A DNA stretch of 64,000 nt from Bursaphelenchus xylophilus. Its lineage: Eukaryota; Nematoda; Chromadorea; Rhabditida; Aphelenchoididae. Below, in pieces: positions 1 through 10,000 of the stretch (positions are counted from its first letter, which is position 1; every line of letters begins with the position of its first letter). The translations under genes were made by a program, and so were the position numbers. The notes under the pieces were generated by a model. It was not told where the DNA came from, made no database searches, and saw only the letters and a list, made by a program, of their open reading frames with translations. Location of the stretch: the NCBI GenBank assembly GCA_904066235.2, contig CAJFCV020000006.1:2604001-2668000 (forward strand). The letters are read 5' to 3'.

Positions 1-3
1 TCT

Positions 4-54
4 CAGTCGGTGGGGGAAAATAGCGAACAAATACACGTTATTTTCCCAACAGAA
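4..54. mobile_element. Family A MITE, short deletion form
   Basis: CAGTCGGTGGGGGAAAATA and TATTTTCCCAACAGAATGG face each other with almost no interior. Confidence 0.45.
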
Positions 55-239
55 TGGTATAGACAATTTTTGAAATCCTTGAAAAATTTTTTTGTGCAAA
101 ATAAACCTCCGTAAAACAAACCCTTCCTATAACGAAAAAAAAATTTTGATGTCCTGTTCGTTGTAGAAAGGTTCCACTGTGCATATCTGGTTGTATGATG
201 ACAAAAAGCCCCAAAAAAATTATACCAATTTGCTTCAAT

Positions 240-392
240 ATCAATCTGTCGGGAAAATAATGAGCACAATGTCGATGCGCCGACCGATTCGCTGAAGTGA
301 AAAGCAATTTGATTTTGTCACAATTCATTTTCTCAACGGCTATGCGAATTTTCCATCCGCCAGAATGCACATTATTTTCCCGACAGACTGAC
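240..392. mobile_element. Family A MITE
   Basis: TATCAATCTGTCGGGAAAAT on the left mirrors ATTTTCCCGACAGACTGA on the right; the interior AGCAATTTGATTTTG is typical. Confidence 0.85.
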
Positions 393-629
393 ACACAAAT
401 CAGCAGCCTACAATGGAATGTTTTTTGGCGAAAATTTTATTGTTTTTTGCTGTCGGATGTTGGGGGTGGCGGGATGAAAAAACGTCTGGATTTGGCCGTT
501 AAAAAATAAACCCAAAATCCATCGGATTTTCGGCTTTATGGGCATAGAAAAAATAAAAAATTTTTTGTGAGACAATCCCCAGATTGCCTTGAAATTTACC
601 ATAAAAGTTCTGCCTAGAATACATATCAA

Positions 630-750
630 TGCCTGAAAATTTTAGCTTGCGCTTTGCGGGCGATGTCGAAATATTCAACGATCTTTTCGGCTGAATGTGC
701 GAAATTTGGAGAGCGTTCTGATGAAAAGGAATGATTTTTTATGCAGACAG
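630..750. repeat. Family C fragment
   Basis: CCTGAAAATTTTAGCTTGCG and ATTCAACGATC match the inner left part of the element. Confidence 0.5.
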
Positions 751-836
751 AAGGGCCTGCAAAGTCACCAAAAAATACATAAGAAGTGGTCATAATATCC
801 TCCTGAATTTCTATCAAAATACGAGTGACACTTGAG

Positions 837-1008
837 TATCAGTCTGTCGGAAAATTAATATGGAATTAATCAGCACAAGTTCACTACGCCAATCAGGTTG
901 CTGAAGTGAAAAGCAATTCGATTTTGCCACAATTTGATTAATTTTTTCGCCGGCGATGCAATTTTCGATGCGAGACAGATTGCTCATTATTTTCCCGACA
1001 GTCTGATA
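837..1008. mobile_element. Family A MITE
   Basis: TATCAGTCTGTCGG and TTTTCCCGACAGTCTGATA bound a typical interior. Confidence 0.8.
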
Positions 1009-1599
1009 TTGATATTTTCATAAAGTGCATAGACTGACACTTCTCTATTCATCACAATTTTGCGTTACTTACCCATTTCCCGGTGGTTGTATGACAATTC
1101 TTTGCCGCAGGCCGCATCTCCGCCAACTTTTCAATACAATTGGGGAACACTATGATATTTTGACGACTTTTCCCGCCCTCCTTATAAGGCTCGTGTCCCT
1201 CGAGTTCCGGTCCCCGCCCTCCCTCAATTCCGACCCCAACGGCAACAATGCCGTTGGGTTTTGGAACGGCCTGCGGGTCCGATCAAAACCTCCCCCACGC
1301 GGATGCGAGGGATGAGCCCAGAAATGCCGGCCTCTGATTTGAATTGCACTCCCGTCATTGCGACCGCTAGTTGCTTCCTTCATTTCGCTCCCATTTTGTG
1401 AAAAGCAAGACATTGGAGGGACAAAGCGGGCCGGAAACGCAATTTCGCCAAGAAAAGCGGGGATTTATTATGTTTTGACACAAGAATGCACGGTGGGATT
1501 CGCCGAATCCGAATTCAATCCGGAGAATTAATACAATTCTTGGAGTCTTAAAGGGCATACCAGGGAGATCGATAGGTTTACAGATTGTTTTTGATGTTG

Positions 1600-1830
1600 A
1601 AGTGCACTGTTGGGGTCGAAAAATTGACCCTTGTTTTTACTGTAGAGAGTAAGGTTTGCACAAAAAATCAATTTTTTTCCGCACGAAACTGGCAAGGTTA
1701 TGGCCAAAAAGCGTTTTTCTCCCTGACCGCCCTCTCCAATTTGCATACTCTCTCGGCGGCAAAGTTTGTTGAATTTATCGGGTTTTCTGGCAAAGCTCGA
1801 GCTAATTCTGCAGAAATTGCTATGTGAAAA
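1600..1830. repeat. Family C fragment, reversed
   Basis: CGCACGAAACTGGCAAGGTT, CTCTCGGCGGCAAAG and AAAGCTCGAGCTAA are reverse complements of inner family C sequence. Confidence 0.6.
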
Positions 1831-1874
1831 AGGTTCGTTGCACATGATTTTTAGCCGCTAAAGAAGTTTTTACA

Positions 1875-1905
1875 TATCAGTATGCCGGGAAAATAATGGG
1901 CACTC
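1875..1905. mobile_element. Family A MITE, left end only
   Basis: TATCAGTATGCCGGGAAAAT with no matching right end in the next 200 bases. Confidence 0.5.
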
Positions 1906-2143
1906 TGCCGCGGAAGTTTCAAGATTGAATTTTTCAATTGTCATTGCGAGGTCTATGCGATGGGGTTCCCTAAAATTTTATATTTTCTGAAAGCCGGCTT
2001 TTTACTCTGCTGCCATACCAAATTGTAGCCTTCTCGCTCAAACGGCTAGCGAGATATGGAGAGAGAAAGCAAGCGCATTCCGAAAAAAATAGAAAAAGTC
2101 GCGGATATCGGTTGTGTCCCAAAAGTACAGAATGCCGCGTGCC

Positions 2144-2922
2144 TAGAGGTGGCAATCGGGCTGGGCCGGCCCAATCACCGGGCCCGGCCGGGCCTGAGCA
2201 GATTTGAAAAAGCCATGGGCCGGCCTGATCGCTTCGGCCTGCGGGCCGGGCCGACGCTTTCGGCCCGGCCCGGCCCGGAAGGTAGATAAGTAAAAAATTT
2301 CTAACGCTAAACCGGCAAAATAAAGTACAAATGCTTTGTAGAATGGATGGAAATTAGATTAAACCTTTTTTGACTTATACGCTGTTTTACTACCCTTTAA
2401 AATTATGTATGTAACTTATTATGTATATGTAAAATCCCACCCAAATATGTAAGGGTCGGGCAAAAGTCTTCGAATTTTTTTATGATAAATTTAAAAATTT
2501 CACTGTAATTTTGAATCCTCAATGTAAATAAAAGTGTTTAACCAGTTTTTGGTTAACCATTTACCTTATAACGTCCATAATTTTATATAGCTAACCTCCT
2601 ATAGGATTAAAAAATTCAACACAATCCAACTTTTTGGCTACCTGTACGGATGTTCCAGTCATCCGACTAGACTTTTTAATTTCACGCAGACACACGTAAA
2701 AACCTTCTGGAAAGCATAAGAACTTCCAGTAGAAAGTGCAAAGACTTTTATCCAACTTTTCTGTATTAGCGGGCCAAACCGGGCCGGGCCGGGCCGGCCT
2801 GGGCTTTCACCGGGCCGGGCCGGGCCTGAGCAAATTTGAAAAAGCCCTGGGCCGGCCTGGTCAATTCGGCCCGCGGGCCGGGCCGCAAAAATCGGCCCGG
2901 CCCGGCCCGATTGCCACCTCTA
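2144..2922. mobile_element. hAT-like non-autonomous element, GGCCCG family (779 bp)
   Basis: Ends TAGAGGTGGCAATCGGGC and GCCCGATTGCCACCTCTA with a perfect 8-bp duplication CGCGTGCC at 2136-2143 and 2923-2930. Each end carries about 140 bases of GGCCCGG-rich repeats and a shared phrase TTTGAAAAAGCC. The AT-rich middle (2290-2760) has no credible gene. The right flank continues as the right half of a family A MITE. Confidence 0.92.
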
Positions 2923-2930
2923 CGCGTGCC

Positions 2931-3052
2931 GCATCGAAAATCGCATCGCGGTCGAGAAAATGAATTGTGTCGTGGTAAAATCAAATTGCTTCTTATTTCA
3001 GCGAAGCCATCGGCGCAGTTATACATTGCGCTCATTATTTTCCCGACAGACT
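2931..3052. mobile_element. Family A MITE, right part cut by the GGCCCG element
   Basis: GCATCGAAAATCGCATCGC through TTTTCCCGACAGACT. Its left part probably lies before 2136 in degraded form, so the hAT-like element is younger. Confidence 0.7.
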
Positions 3053-3442
3053 TTTATGATGGTTAAACAAGTTATAAAGAACATAAAAAAGATTTGCACT
3101 AGGAAGTGTAAATATAATAAATAAATCAGCGCTACAAACCTTCCGAACAAAGAAACATGCCGCACGCCGCATGGATCTTTGTTTACCTTTTGCTCTACTC
3201 CCAAGAACGCTCTACGTCAGGCAATATGCAATTCTTACTCATGCTTTGAGTTCTAGCATCCACTAGAGAACTTATTTGGGCACGGACGTTTGCACTCAAC
3301 CAGGACATGACATAATGAAGCAGGAAGTTTTGGAAAAAGGTTTCGAGGTTTGCAAACATTAAAGAGAAAAGGAGTCTAAAATTTATACATTGGAGGGGAC
3401 AACAGACGATGATTAGAGCCACTTCTGGCTTTCAATGTCGTA

Positions 3443-3673
3443 TACAGTGACGGACCTGATCCAGTGGCAAAAAACCTAGCATTTTGCATCCGGGAAGTAT
3501 CAAAAAATAAGGCAAAATACCTCCCTTCTCAAGAGAAAAAACTTCGTTTTGAAGGGCGCGCTTTTGAAATCGGAATTAGTTCACTTGGAGATGGAGGTAT
3601 TTTGGTACATTATTTATACTTTCTGGGTGCAAAATGATAGGTTTTTTGCCACTGGATCAGATCTGCCACTGTA
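3443..3673. mobile_element. Family D palindromic MITE
   Basis: About 230 bases with arms GATCCAGTGGCAAAAAAC and TTTTTTGCCACTGGATC, and ends TACAGTG and CACTGTA with TA borders. Confidence 0.85.
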
Positions 3674-4152
3674 CCACTTTACACGCGAACTGCTCCAAGT
3701 GCGACGCACAGATTTTGATGAAACTTGGCACAAATGGGTGAGAAAGAAATAAAAAGGGATCAGCGGGGACCAATTTACTGTAGGCAGTAAATTTTTTTTT
3801 CTTCCGCAATGAGCAACCCGGGGTCCAAAACGAATCCCAGCTGGCGGCGAAAATGAAATTCTCTCCGCAATCCCCAATCTTCCTCTTCAAACCCATCGCC
3901 CACCAAGTCTCAGCACTGTATTTTGATCCCTAATACTCCCTGAGATTTATGACATCTCCCAGACAATAGCACAATCTCCATAAATTTCCGTAGACCCTCC
4001 CAACCCCCTCAACAATACCATAACGTTTGAGTATTTCCGCCAATTTATGTTCGTCTTGAAATGTTGGGAACGCAGAGCGGAAAGGGGCTATATGAATATC
4101 GGATATTACTCGTTCATGGATTAGGGGTTGACAACCTAACTGTGCTCGGTGG

Positions 4153-4160
4153 TATATAAA
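4153..4160 (+). promoter_or_regulatory. TATA box of the first chemoreceptor gene
   Basis: TATATAAA lies 42 bases before the ATG at 4202, preceded by unique sequence. The spacing fits a core promoter with a 5' leader of about 20 bases and no need for trans-splicing. Confidence 0.5.
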
Positions 4161-4201
4161 GGCGGGCTGCTTAATGGGCTCGTAAGGTCAAAGATGCAGG
4201 T

Positions 4202-6926
4202 ATGTGGATAGTGGATGTTGTGTGGAATGAGAGATGGTTGCAGGTCGGCGCTTTGTTCTTCGGGCTTCCCTTTTTGGCTGTGCCATTCTATTACGTTGTG
4301 GCAAAGGTTGGTTTGTGAAGTGTTAACACTGGAATGATTGTTTTAATGGATAAATCGCGCATTTTACGGCTTTCGAGACGAAATATCCAAAGGATTTCTT
4401 TTTATACCAAGAAAAAAAGATAGTAACCTACATGCCTACTAAAAACGTCTTCCTGTTTGCAATTTTTGCGAACACTGCTTTCACGGCAGGACATAACAAA
4501 CATGTTTTTTGACATCTTGTTTCCGAAAAGAGGCTTTTTCAAGTCTCCGCCTAGAATCAGTAGACAGCTCCGTTGCCTACGACCCAACGGCTTTGCCAGG
4601 CCTCGTAGACAGCTCCTACAATCTTTTATGGTGTCTCAGCCTGTTGTGTTTCGTATCGATCGATTTTGTGTTGACTCGTACCTCTGGTGACCCGAAAAGC
4701 CGAGAGGAGATATTTTTGATCCGAAAGTTAGAAAAAAAACCACTCTGATAAAGTTGGCAAAAGAAAAATGAAATTTTTTTGCCAAGTTTATCTATGGAAT
4801 ATTTCGGGTCTGTTTATAACGCAGAGCGCAATAATTCAACAAAAAGTCAACTTTCTCCGCGCAAAAAATGCTAATTGTAAGAGATGGCCGGAAAACCATC
4901 TTTTCTCTCTGAACACCCTCCGCATTGGTCATTCAGCGACTTAAAATAGTCGTTAAAGTTTTAAACTGCACCTGCAAAGCGTGGGTTAAAAATTTTCGGC
5001 AGTTGATTTGTGCCCCAAGCACAACAAGTGGGACAAAGTTCAAACTTTAGAGAACATTTACGCATCGAAGTTCAAACACTTCCCTTGTGAACACTAACAA
5101 AACACCCATTTCCAGGCAATTTATCGTCTTTCCACAATTACCACATGTGCCGCATTACGAGTGTGCGTGATACTGTCAGTACTTCATATCGGTCTATTGG
5201 TCATGTACCTTGTAATTGGGTTCCTCCTTCTGAATGAGACAACTTTGGCCGATGCTTGGATGAAAGTATGCGGCATTGACATAAAATTTAAAGAAAATTG
5301 TATTTTAGCTGTTAGGTTTCATCTACGACCTTGCAACCACCTTTGCATTGTTCCATTATCTCGCTTTTATCATATTCAAATTCGTGATGGTCATCAAGGA
5401 CGAGTATCCCATGGAATTACCTCATTTCTTCGTCGAGGTAAGCTTGTTTGAAGGTGTGAGGTGGTGCTCAAGGTAGGGAAGTGTACAAGCCGACCATAGC
5501 CAAATGGCCGGTGCTATAGACGGTTGGAAAGCCGTTGAAGAATAGCTTATAGTGACATTGTTCGTGCTCACTTTCAATTCTCTTATGTGTCTTGCTATAG
5601 ACATGATATTGCATTATCCTATGATAGGAAAATCAAAAAAAGCGATGCTAAGATTTTGCTGGAACTTCGCGAAAAATTTGATTAGAATTTTATCAAGAAA
5701 TATCTCCATTTTTAGCCCATTACAGTATGTCCTATGCTGTGCACAATAATCTTTGTGGTTTGCCAATTCTTCTCCAATAATTACAACGTCTTTGACATGG
5801 TACTACAGTCGTTTACACTGTCCAACAATACGATGATTACAAAGTTTATCGAGGCCCAAACTTTGATCAAACTGGCGATTATGGCGGCAGGACTGTCGCT
5901 GTCCGCAATTGATGTGCTTTTGCTCTATTTTCATGTGAGTTTTGATGAGAATTCAGAATTATTCAGAGAAAAAATAAAGAAAAAAATCGGGATTTTTTGA
6001 GCTTCAGGCTAAAACTTGAATTTCAATCAAGTTTTTTCCAAAAATCTCGTTTTTCATGTGATATAACCTTTTTTATGCCTCCAATTTCAGATTAAAAAAG
6101 GAATTGACGCCAGCAAATATCGACCAGTTGATTTTCGTCTGACTTTTTTCCATATTTGTAATTTTGGAGCCACTTGTTTGTTCTTCTCCATCTTCGAATT
6201 GGGGCACTTCTTTTTCGATCGGAAAGGGTATTCCGAGAGTAAGACCCTCATCCTGCTGACATTCATTGCTGCTCAGCCCATATTCTTGGTCGTGTTGAAT
6301 CGGTAAGATTTTTATATTATCCATTAGGATATACGGATTGGTACCATCCAGTGGCAAAAAACATACCATTTCGCATTCGTGAAGTATCAAAAAATGTGGC
6401 AAAATACCTCCCTCTTCAAGTGAAAAAACTTTGCCAATTCCCTCACAAAAAGAACGGGCGCGCTTCTGAAATCGGAGCTTTTAACTTGGAGAGGGAAGCA
6501 TTTTGCCACATTTTTGATACTTCCCGGATGCAAAATGGATCAGGTCCCCCACTGTAATTTTGGCATCAGAGTTGCAACTATCATTCTGTCGGGAAAATAA
6601 TGTGGATTCCTCGTATTTTTTCGCGTTGCGACGGCTTGATATAATATTTGGTGTGCAAATGCGACGGGGCGAGAGATTTTTCTGCGACAAATCCACATTA
6701 TTTTCCCGACAGATTGAGAGTTGTCCGGCTACAATAATTTCTCCGGGAAATCAAAATTTTCCATTCGAAAAACGCCACCAAAATCAAAAAAAAAATTTTC
6801 AGGGAAATCCGGCGTTCGATGATGTTTGTGTTGGGGATTGTGAAGAATCCGGCGACTGGGCCCGCCAACGCTCATCGGGTTCATTTTCAAAATTCGATTG
6901 ACAGTATTGAAAGGTTTCCGCAATAA
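4202..6926 (+). CDS. Nematode 7TM serpentine chemoreceptor (family not assigned)
   Basis: Spliced model with exons 4202-4306, 5116-5265, 5309-5437, 5716-5934, 6091-6302 and 6803-6926 closes in frame and gives about 312 aa. Every intron starts with GT and ends with AG (mostly TTTCAG or TTTTAG). The product is a chain of hydrophobic segments: TM1 follows a short N-terminus (MWIVDVVWNERW), and the last helix is followed by LNREIRRSM, the basic motif common after TM7 in nematode chemoreceptors. A soluble tail of about 30 residues ends in FPQ. The likely role is detection of small molecules at sensory-neuron cilia; that is family knowledge, not visible here. The start at 4202 is unspliced and in frame. 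An alternative is an ATG at 4194 with a 6-nt first exon spliced to 4244, giving 300 aa. I could not place it in one named sr family. Introns hold a partial family C repeat (about 4830-5080), a family D MITE and a family A MITE. Confidence 0.85.
4830..5090. repeat. Family C fragment, reversed, in a chemoreceptor intron
   Basis: CTCTGAACACCCTCCGCATT and TGCACCTGCAAAGCGTGGG resemble reversed inner sequence; worn. Confidence 0.45.
6334..6556. mobile_element. Family D palindromic MITE
   Basis: CATCCAGTGGCAAAAAAC to GGTCCCCCACTGTA, in the last intron of the first chemoreceptor gene. Confidence 0.8.
6579..6717. mobile_element. Family A MITE, divergent interior
   Basis: TATCATTCTGTCGGGAAAAT and ATTTTCCCGACAGATTGA, directly after a family D copy in the same intron. 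Confidence 0.8.
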
Positions 6927-6964
6927 AAAATTTTTGAAAAATCCAAAAAATTAAACAAATTTTT

Positions 6965-6993
6965 TTTATTTCAACAACAAAAAAATAAATAAA
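6965..6993. terminator. Overlapping poly(A) signals of two convergent genes
   Basis: AATAAA on the + strand at 6984-6989 (and again 6988-6993) lies about 60 bases after the chemoreceptor stop. TTTATT at 6965-6970 is AATAAA on the - strand, about 65 bases after the mannosidase stop at 7032. The two 3' ends must therefore overlap or abut. Confidence 0.55.
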
Positions 6994-7031
6994 TATCTAT
7001 TTACATCTAACAAAACAAATAAATATGCTTT

Positions 7032-10000
7032 TTAATACCCGATAACAACAGTTTTGATGTCCATTTTTTGGAAATTCAAGTGTTTTGCGTTCTCTTGCAG
7101 CTGCTGCAGACCCGTCAACGAAGTTTCCATTGAATTGGCTATTGTATTTGCAAATATTTCGTCCAATTTCACCTAAAAAAATTTAAAAAATCAAAAAAAT
7201 TTTTTTGTCTCTAAACCACTCACCGTTAAATTTTCTGCTCCTTTGCAATACTCATCCTCTTTCTCATTAAAGAACCGATGTAAAATCAGTGCCGCTTTAG
7301 CTTTTGGACTTGTTTTTCGTTGAACACTTGACTTTTTCGTTACATATTTTGTAGCCTCACTTAGCGATCTCAACGCCACCAAATGAAGATCGCATGGTAA
7401 GTCGTTCTTCAAGGGTCTTACATCCACAATTTTGACCGCCTCTTCGCCAGTTATAGCGCCAACCACGGGGGGATACAGCAGCTTCTGACTTGAATGTTGA
7501 GTTCTCGCCGACAACCGGCCAAATTCATCGTTATTCAGGCCATTCCGTCGCTCTAGTGAGAAAACAAAATCACTTTCAGTCTTTTTATTGTCCTCCACGC
7601 CCTGTTCCATGCCTTTTCCGTCGTCCGAACTCATTCTCCGCTCCAGCATGATCTCCAATTGTCCTTGTTTTAGGGACGCGATCCCCAGGGGCTGTTTGGT
7701 GAGTGCGTTGAGGCGAACCTCCCGGGTTTCTAGGTATGCCGAGGTGGTGAATGGGTAATACTGAGCGGGTAGCGGGAGATTGGAGAGGCGATACCGTCTG
7801 GAAAAGGCCGTTTCAAAACTTCGTTCTTCAAGGTCTTACAGGTTTTCATTGACTTAAAAAAAAAATAAAAAAAATTTTAAAAAGAGAGACGAAATGCCGC
7901 GAGATTATCGACACTTTTTCTCGCCCGAAATAATTGCTTTTTCTCGAAAAGAAAGAAGAAACAAAAGAAAATGCCTTTTATCGGATAGTGACATTTCGTT
8001 TTGAACGAATCACCAAAAAAGGGGCGGGATTTTTTTTATTTTTTTCTCGTATTTTGGATTGACTTGGAGCCAATATTGGCTTTTGAAAGGAATTCCCTTT
8101 TGAAACTTTGATTTTTAGGTTTTTAGAGGCGAAATCACCTAACGATAAGAGAGTCGGCCAGACGAAAAACGCTTTTCATCACGCATTTTTGTTGGAAAAT
8201 GTATTTTTTGGAGGTATGTTATGCTCCTCGTCTGTCACAAAAAAGAAAACAATTTCTGTTTTTTCAGAACGTCAATTGGGGAAAAGGACGATTGGTGAAA
8301 CTGAAAAGTATTATTTTTCTTCGATGTAAGTGTCGAAATTAGGGTAATCAATGGCGCACGTCAAAATAAAAAGGGAATTTCGTCAAAGCCGTGGCGATCC
8401 GCGAAATAACGATTTGCGATTGGCGAGAGGAAGAGAGCGCACGCACAAAAAGGAAGAGAGCGGTCAGAGAAAGGAGAAAAAATCGGTCGCACGTCAATCC
8501 AAAATAGAAGAAAAAATTTCCCGCCCCTTTTTGGTGATTCGTTCAAACGAAATGTCACTATCCGATAAAACCCATTTTCTTATCTTTCTTCTTCCTTTTC
8601 GAAAAAAAACAATTATTTCGGCCGAGAAAAAGTGCCGATAATTTCGCGACATTTCGTCTCTCTTTTAAATCATTGAAAACGATACGAAGTTTCGAAACGG
8701 TTCAGGAAATGCGCTGGATTGACGTGGGTCGTTGCTTTTCGGTGCGGCCCCCCACGAAATTTCGGTTTTCTTCTATTTTCATTCTGACGTGTGGCGCTGA
8801 TTTCGAAAATGACATTCATTTTTTTTGATCGTTACTATTTCGCTCAAGTCGTACTGTAAAGTAATAATTGTTTGAACTTTTTTCACAAATACTTGATTTA
8901 GAGGTTTTCGGTAGTGCTGATTCTGCAAATCTTTTTAATTTTTTCTCTTTTCAAATCAGCACCATTGAAAACCCGTAAATAAAGTATTTGCGAAGAAAGT
9001 TCAAAAAATTACTATTTTACAGTACTACTTGAGCAAAACGGTAACGAACAAAAAAATAATGAATGTCATTTTTGAAATCAGCACCCTCAATTATCCTGAT
9101 TTCCACATTTACATCGAAGAAAAATAATAAATTTCCAGTCTCCCCAATCGTCCATTTTTCCCCCAATTGACGACGTTCCGAAAAAATAGAACTTGTTTTC
9201 TCATTTGTGACAGACGAGGAGCATAACACATCTCCAAAAAAATCATTTTCCGACAAAAATACGTGAAGACACGGCCAAGGAAAAAATTTTTCGTCTGTCC
9301 GATTCTCTTACCGTCAGGTGATTTCGCCTCTAAAAACCCAAAAATCAAACTTTCAAAAGCCTCACCTCAAATTCTGGAAGCCATTCGAGTCCGTGAAGAA
9401 CTGCTCGTCCTTTTTGTTCAAGTCCTCTGACTCAATTCTCATCGCGATTTCAAACTCATGTTCGTCACGGATATCCAATTCGTTGTGGATTTGAATGTCT
9501 TCACTATTATTTTCCAAGCGAATTTTGTGGAGCAACTTGATATTTGAGGGTCCCGTGACAACCAGTTCCGTGAACACTGGGCCTTTGACAATTACGACTC
9601 GATTTTCTTTGATGTCCAGATGTCTCGACTGATTGGCGGGTTGGAAAACATAGGCGCCACTGCGCGGCTCTGGATTTAACCGGGCTGAAAATAAATTTTC
9701 AGTAAATATTTTGAAAAAAATAAAAAATTTTTTCATGGGATAAAAATCGTCAGAAATTTTTTTGTCATTTAGCCGAAAACTTACATGAATAATGGACAAA
9801 ACTCAACCGGAGATCCGTTGTTTTCCCCTCTGATTCGATGGATTGTAAGAACCCACTCTTCTGATCGTATTTTACCTTCAATTTTCCGTTGGACAACACA
9901 TCATTTCCGGTATAATTCACCGAGGGGAATGTGGAGAACAACCTGAAAAACCTCAATCATTAGAGGTACAAAATTTTTGTACCTTTTCGAAAAATAAAAA

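Noticed and set aside
2056..3066. GC-rich open frames rich in Gly, Pro and Arg
   Set aside because: They run through the GGCCCGG arrays of the hAT-like element and are an effect of base composition.
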